From: Clostridium sp. AM22-11AC
GTDB lineage: Bacteria > Bacillota > Clostridia > Lachnospirales > Lachnospiraceae
Reading direction: 5' to 3'
Assembly (NCBI RefSeq): GCF_003473545.1
Contig: NZ_QUCM01000020.1
Coordinates: forward strand, 1-64,000
DNA length: 64,000 nt
Notes under the pieces: model-generated
Seen by the model: only the letters and a program-made list of their open reading frames with translations
What the model was told of the DNA's origin: nothing
Databases searched by the model: none
Shown here: positions 60,158 to 64,000 of the stretch, one piece after another
How positions within the stretch are numbered: the first letter of the stretch is position 1
Layout: every line of letters begins with the position of its first letter
Translations under genes and position numbers: made by a program

Positions 60158-61875
60158 ATGGTGTACAGATCAGAGTAGGAGATTTACTTTACGCGATCGG
60201 GAAACGCTGGAAGATGATCCTGGCGTTTGCCCTGGTTGGATGCGGGTTTGGTGCTGCCTTAAGCGGCATATCGTATGTACAGGGAAATTATACAAATTAC
60301 AGGATCAACTGTTCCATTGCAGTAACATCCCAGTCTGAGACAGGAAATTTTACAGGGAATTCCAGTTATTTTAACCCTAATGATTTTTATCTGGCTCAGG
60401 ATATGGTAGATGCAGTGGGGTATGTGATGAAAAGCGAGCGGGTTCTGCGTGAGGCAGCGGAAAGTGTGAGAATCGTTGATCCGGATCCGGTGGCCATCGC
60501 CAGAAATCTGGATATAGAGCGTTACAATGAGACACAGATCATTGAGATCAGCTTAAAATGGCATGACGCAGACACAGGGATCCGCTTAATGAACGCGATC
60601 TTGGATACTTCCCGTGAGGTGCTTCCAAAAACATTAATGGTAGGATCTGTTTCTACTATTGATGAGCCGCAGGCAGAATATATCATGGGAATGGGCGGCC
60701 TTTCCCATATCTGGCTGATCACAGGTGTGATGGGCTTTATCATGGGAGCCGGTATGGCAATGCTGGAGCTGATCATGCGTCCGACTCTGCTGAACCTGAA
60801 AGATGTGGAAAATGTGTTTGGCCTGGAAACTATGGGGATCATCCCAAATGACCAGGAATATTTCAGGGACGGAAGGGTGATTTTGGAAAAAGATGGAATG
60901 ACCGACTCAGCGGTCCGCCAGAATTTTACATCTGCTGCCTATATTTTGCAGAACCGTCTGGGTCTGAAAGATGAGACCTGCAGTTTTTATGTAACATCCG
61001 CAGAAGAAGGGGAAGGAAAGAGTACAGTTGCTGCCAATCTGGCAGTACAGCTGTCCGATATGGAAAAGAAGGTCCTTCTTGTGGATCTGAATACCAGAAA
61101 TCCCCGTCTGGGCAGTATGTTTTTACATTCTGTGGATTACAGCCGTACATTAAATGCCCTTTATAAAGGGGAGACGGATCCGCTAGAAGCAGTGATCTCC
61201 CTTACCGGGTATCTGGACCTGCTTCCATCCGTACTGGAACGAAATGCCATTCCTATGGACGGACAGGTATTTGATTTTATCAGAGGCCTTGAAAAGGACT
61301 ATGACTATGTGATCATTGATACTCCTTCTGTTGGACAGGTTTCTGATGTATTAAGCCTGAACCAGATCGCCCAGGCAGTGCTTTTTGTGATCCGTTATGA
61401 TGATGTGGCTCTTCCGATGATCCAGAATGCCATTGACAAGCTGGACAAGTCCGGGATCCGTATCCTTGGCTGTGTTGTAAATGCCGCCCAGAAAACAGGG
61501 GGAAAATATTTCGGCGGTGAACGGAATGTAGTAGAAAACCGGGGAAGAAAACCGAAGAAGCCGGAAGCAGAAACAATGAAAGAAACCATGGATGATCTGA
61601 ATGATCTGGAAGACATGATGAAATCCGCAAAAGAGACCCAGGCTTTAAAATCTACCCATCCGCATACAGAGGAAGATACCGCATTTAATGGTCTGTTAGA
61701 AGAACTGACAGATGATCTGTTAGAGACATCAAACCGGCTTTCCAACCAGGAGGCCATCGAAGCTCTGGTACAGATGGGAATGAATGAGAGCGGAAGGGAA
61801 GAGTCTCAGGAGGAACTTGAAAATGAGGATACAGAACAGTCAGAGACAGACCCTGAGCAGTCAGAGCAGCCGTAA
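60154..61875 (+). CDS. Wzz-type chain-length protein fused to a tyrosine-kinase-like ATPase
   Basis: A 573-residue protein. Wzz-like N-terminal half with helices at about 20-42 and 186-206. The P-loop domain has Walker A SAEEGEGKST (282-291), Walker A' VLLVDLN (308-313; the usual DxD is D-L-N) and Walker B VIIDTPS (386-392). Family members regulate polysaccharide chain length and export by autophosphorylating a C-terminal Tyr cluster. Here the tail (about 453-573) is long and acidic and has no such cluster; the only Tyr near it is Y452. ATGA overlap with the previous gene. Confidence 0.87.
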   Translation: MNGVQIRVGDLLYAIGKRWKMILAFALVGCGFGAALSGISYVQGNYTNYRINCSIAVTSQSETGNFTGNSSYFNPNDFYLAQDMVDAVGYVMKSERVLREAAESVRIVDPDPVAIARNLDIERYNETQIIEISLKWHDADTGIRLMNAILDTSREVLPKTLMVGSVSTIDEPQAEYIMGMGGLSHIWLITGVMGFIMGAGMAMLELIMRPTLLNLKDVENVFGLETMGIIPNDQEYFRDGRVILEKDGMTDSAVRQNFTSAAYILQNRLGLKDETCSFYVTSAEEGEGKSTVAANLAVQLSDMEKKVLLVDLNTRNPRLGSMFLHSVDYSRTLNALYKGETDPLEAVISLTGYLDLLPSVLERNAIPMDGQVFDFIRGLEKDYDYVIIDTPSVGQVSDVLSLNQIAQAVLFVIRYDDVALPMIQNAIDKLDKSGIRILGCVVNAAQKTGGKYFGGERNVVENRGRKPKKPEAETMKETMDDLNDLEDMMKSAKETQALKSTHPHTEEDTAFNGLLEELTDDLLETSNRLSNQEAIEALVQMGMNESGREESQEELENEDTEQSETDPEQSEQP

Positions 61876-63142
61876 AGATCTTTTAAAGAGCCGGATCGTT
61901 GACACAACTGTTATCTTTATCCTGCTTGTCAGCTTTGGATTTCCAGGTAAATATACCATGCTCCTTGGTTCTGCCAGCAGCAAGATCCTGGAATACGCAT
62001 CCTTTGGGGCGCAGCTTCTTCTCATGCTGTTTTCCAGCAGTGAAGACGGCTTTATGAGCCTGAAACTGCTGGATCTGAAAGAAAAATACGCGGTTATTTA
62101 TTTCATGGCAGCTGTCTATTTCTTAGACTCCATGCTGGTGACACGGTATCCCAGTGAACAGCTTATTTCCTGTATCCGTTATACAGCCACCATCTTTTTC
62201 GCACTTTGGATGGTAGAGTATTATGACGGGGAGAAACTGTTTCATCTGATCGCAGCGGCACAGGTGATATTTACCTGTCTTACATTTGCTTTTATGCTTT
62301 TAAGACCGGGAGCTGTTTTCTCACAGGAACAGGGAGAACATGATTTTACCGGTTTTTTAAGGACAAAGAACAATGCGGCATCCCAGTTTTCCATTTGCAT
62401 TCTCCTTCAGATCGCATGGTTTCGTATTCTGCGGGCAAAACAGATGATCGTATCGCGAAAGTATCTCCTTTCTTTACTTGCACAGGGGATCTTTCTGGTC
62501 CTGTGCAATGCCAAGGGAGCTGTGTTATGCCTGATCTTTCCGCTACTGTATGTGCTGTTTGGAAAATATAAGGAGGAACCGGGAAAAAGACTGCCCCTTG
62601 GGGTGATCTATGTTACCTTAAGCGTTGCCTTTCTCATAACGGCTCTTACGATTTTACCGCTGTTTCAACCATTATTTTCCTTGATCGGAAAGGACGCCAC
62701 TTTAACAGGTCGTATCCCGTTGTGGCGGCAGATCATCCAGGTTATGATCAACCGGCATACATTTACCGGATATGGATATGGAATGTTCTGGAGGGACCGA
62801 CAGGCAGTTGCCATGGTCCATCAGGCATTTTCACGAAATTCTTTTATGGGAAGCATGACAACAGGCGCCCACAATGTTTTGCTGGAATTGTGGATGAATG
62901 TAGGTCTGTTTGGAGTTGCCGCGTATTTTACGGCTATGATCATTTCCACCATAGGAGCAGAGCGGATGGAATGGACCGATTATCTGTTCAGTGCGGCGTA
63001 TATCCTGTGGTTTATGGTATTTGGCTGGACAGAACGTTCAATGTCCACTTATGAATATCAGACTTTGTTTTTATTTATCGCAATGGGATCTGCCTGCAAT
63101 AAACAAAGGGTAGGGCCAAAGAGGAGACAATATGTTAAGTAG
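61823..63142 (+). CDS. O-antigen polymerase/ligase-like membrane protein (Wzy type)
   Basis: A 439-residue polytopic protein with about ten to twelve helices and a large loop before the C-terminal helices (ATLTGRIPLWRQIIQVMINRHTFTGYGYGMFW in part; TTGAHNVLLELWMNVGLFG), the layout of the Wzy_C/O-antigen ligase family. It would polymerise exopolysaccharide repeat units. ATG 61823 follows AGGAGG at 9 nt, so the gene begins inside the last 53 nt of the kinase-like gene. An in-frame start at 61784 has no comparable site. Confidence 0.85.
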   Translation: MRIQNSQRQTLSSQSSRKDLLKSRIVDTTVIFILLVSFGFPGKYTMLLGSASSKILEYASFGAQLLLMLFSSSEDGFMSLKLLDLKEKYAVIYFMAAVYFLDSMLVTRYPSEQLISCIRYTATIFFALWMVEYYDGEKLFHLIAAAQVIFTCLTFAFMLLRPGAVFSQEQGEHDFTGFLRTKNNAASQFSICILLQIAWFRILRAKQMIVSRKYLLSLLAQGIFLVLCNAKGAVLCLIFPLLYVLFGKYKEEPGKRLPLGVIYVTLSVAFLITALTILPLFQPLFSLIGKDATLTGRIPLWRQIIQVMINRHTFTGYGYGMFWRDRQAVAMVHQAFSRNSFMGSMTTGAHNVLLELWMNVGLFGVAAYFTAMIISTIGAERMEWTDYLFSAAYILWFMVFGWTERSMSTYEYQTLFLFIAMGSACNKQRVGPKRRQYVK

Positions 63143-63824
63143 TTTGGATATGCGGGATGGGATGCAGTTATTTCTCTGCGCTGTGATCCTGTTCGGGGCT
63201 TATTGCGCTGCCTTAGGCGTGATCTCCGGACGGATCCAGAACAGGAGCGGGATAGTGCCTGCAGCCATGATCCTTTTATGTATTTTTGGCTGTGTAGGCG
63301 TTATGCTGTTTTTTGTGTTCCAGGTCACTGGAGAAAGCAGCATTGTGCTTTTTATGCTTCTTGTGCTGTTGTCTCTTTTGATCTTCGGCGGAGAACTGTG
63401 GTTTATCATGCAGAATATAAGGACCTTAAATAAAGGCGGCTGCGCCCTGCTTCTCACCTATGTGCTTGCAGTACTGGCTGTGACTCTTTTATGGAGAAAA
63501 GGGGGAACAGACAGCAGATTGCAGATGCAGCTTTTTACAGGCGTAGGGGAAGCGCTGCAAAAACACAGTTTACAGCCTGTATGGCATATGCTGCAGAATG
63601 TAGCCCTGTTTGTGCCGGTGGGACTGTTGTTTCCGCTGATCCATCCTGCCTTTGACCATCCGGGATATGCAGTGATGAACGGTCTCATGCTTTCGGTATG
63701 GATCGAGACCATACAGATGATCACAGCCTCCGGAACCTGTGATGTAAATGATATTCTGACCAATACCCTGGGAACTGCCATGGGATATGGGACCTTTTGG
63801 ATCGGCAGGGGGATGAGAAAATGA
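63132..63824 (+). CDS. VanZ-like family membrane protein
   Basis: A 230-residue protein with about seven helices. The C-terminal part holds the VanZ pattern: NVALFVPVGLLFPLI, then WIETIQMITASGTCDVNDILTNTLGTAMGY (in part). VanZ gives low-level teicoplanin resistance in enterococci; in polysaccharide operons its role is unclear. It overlaps Wzy by 11 nt and the glycosyltransferase by 4 nt. Confidence 0.82.
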   Translation: MLSSLDMRDGMQLFLCAVILFGAYCAALGVISGRIQNRSGIVPAAMILLCIFGCVGVMLFFVFQVTGESSIVLFMLLVLLSLLIFGGELWFIMQNIRTLNKGGCALLLTYVLAVLAVTLLWRKGGTDSRLQMQLFTGVGEALQKHSLQPVWHMLQNVALFVPVGLLFPLIHPAFDHPGYAVMNGLMLSVWIETIQMITASGTCDVNDILTNTLGTAMGYGTFWIGRGMRK

Positions 63825-64000
63825 AAGTTTTAATGGTAGACCAGTTCCTGCCAAACAGTGTGTATGTGGTAGAATTGTGCAGGGAATTGAGAAAATATGC
63901 GAAAATAACCATATTTTGTAAAAAGAACGCAGGAACGGATCTGGATGGGGTCATCTGGAAAGATAAGCTGTACGCAGGCGGAAAAGGAAAAATGGCTGCT
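63821..64000 (+). CDS. Glycosyltransferase N-terminus (GT4-like), cut by window end
   Basis: Only 60 residues are visible: MKVLMVDQFLPNSVYVVELC followed by RELRKYAKITIFCKKN, the first beta-alpha unit of a GT-B glycosyltransferase. The start overlaps the VanZ stop by ATGA, so it belongs to the operon. The donor sugar cannot be predicted from this part. Confidence 0.6.
   Translation, partial: MKVLMVDQFLPNSVYVVELCRELRKYAKITIFCKKNAGTDLDGVIWKDKLYAGGKGKMAA

Overview
The window reads as a chromosomal segment of a Gram-positive, endospore-forming anaerobe of the Clostridia, most likely family Lachnospiraceae. The evidence is a complete spoIIIAA-AH operon, spoIVB, spo0A, an LPXTG sortase substrate, strong Shine-Dalgarno sites (including TTG, GTG and one probable ATT start), a GGGtGRT/Fe-S scaffold gene pair, and the order nusB-xseA-xseB-ispA-dxs-tlyA-nadK-argR-recN-spoIVB-spo0A that is usual in this group. 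The genus cannot be fixed from the sequence alone. No insertion sequence, prophage or CRISPR array is visible.

Layout. 1-2330: 3' end of a repetitive LPXTG surface protein, then a remnant of a second sorting signal. 2350-6050: purE-purM-purN-purD. 6130-8733: an inositol-monophosphatase-like enzyme and a DUF1703-type AAA/PD-(D/E)XK protein. 8867-15500: a fructosamine (Amadori product) catabolic region with FrlB-, FrlD- and FrlC-like proteins, a GntR regulator, a truncated ABC permease, a PHP phosphatase and a DMT transporter. 15650-18320: LysR regulator, a short DUF4317 protein and aspartate dehydrogenase. 18344-20074: GGGtGRT protein and Fe-S scaffold. 20298-20662: small-RNA region. 20745-28360: housekeeping genes and proteins of unknown function (SEC-C, methyltransferase, Hsp33, cold-shock protein, ComEA-like, response regulator, RlmH). 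28427-33982: spoIIIA operon. 34010-45854: Asp23 protein, the nusB-recN block, spoIVB and spo0A. 45997-55912: glgA, small membrane proteins, Maf, HAD phosphatase, a PrsA-like lipoprotein, a cell-wall-binding protein, secG, rnr and smpB. 56128-56268: tRNA-Glu.

The most novel part is 56563-64000. A c-di-GMP-I (GEMM) riboswitch on the minus strand diverges from a plus-strand operon whose genes overlap by 4 to 53 bases. The first gene fuses a MotA/TolQ/ExbB-like channel to an EAL domain whose loop-6 motif is degenerate. The second is a MotB/ExbD-like partner that keeps the Asp-x-Met-Thr transmembrane motif but carries SpaA/Cna-B-like modules and a C-terminal membrane anchor instead of an OmpA domain. 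After them come a Wzz/tyrosine-kinase-like protein without a tyrosine cluster, a Wzy-like polymerase, a VanZ-like protein and a glycosyltransferase. My inference is a c-di-GMP-gated, ion-driven envelope machine tied to exopolysaccharide production; I know of no described system with this make-up.

Limits: all calls come from reading the sequence. No homology search, covariance search or structure prediction was run. Promoters, operators and small RNAs are pattern matches only.
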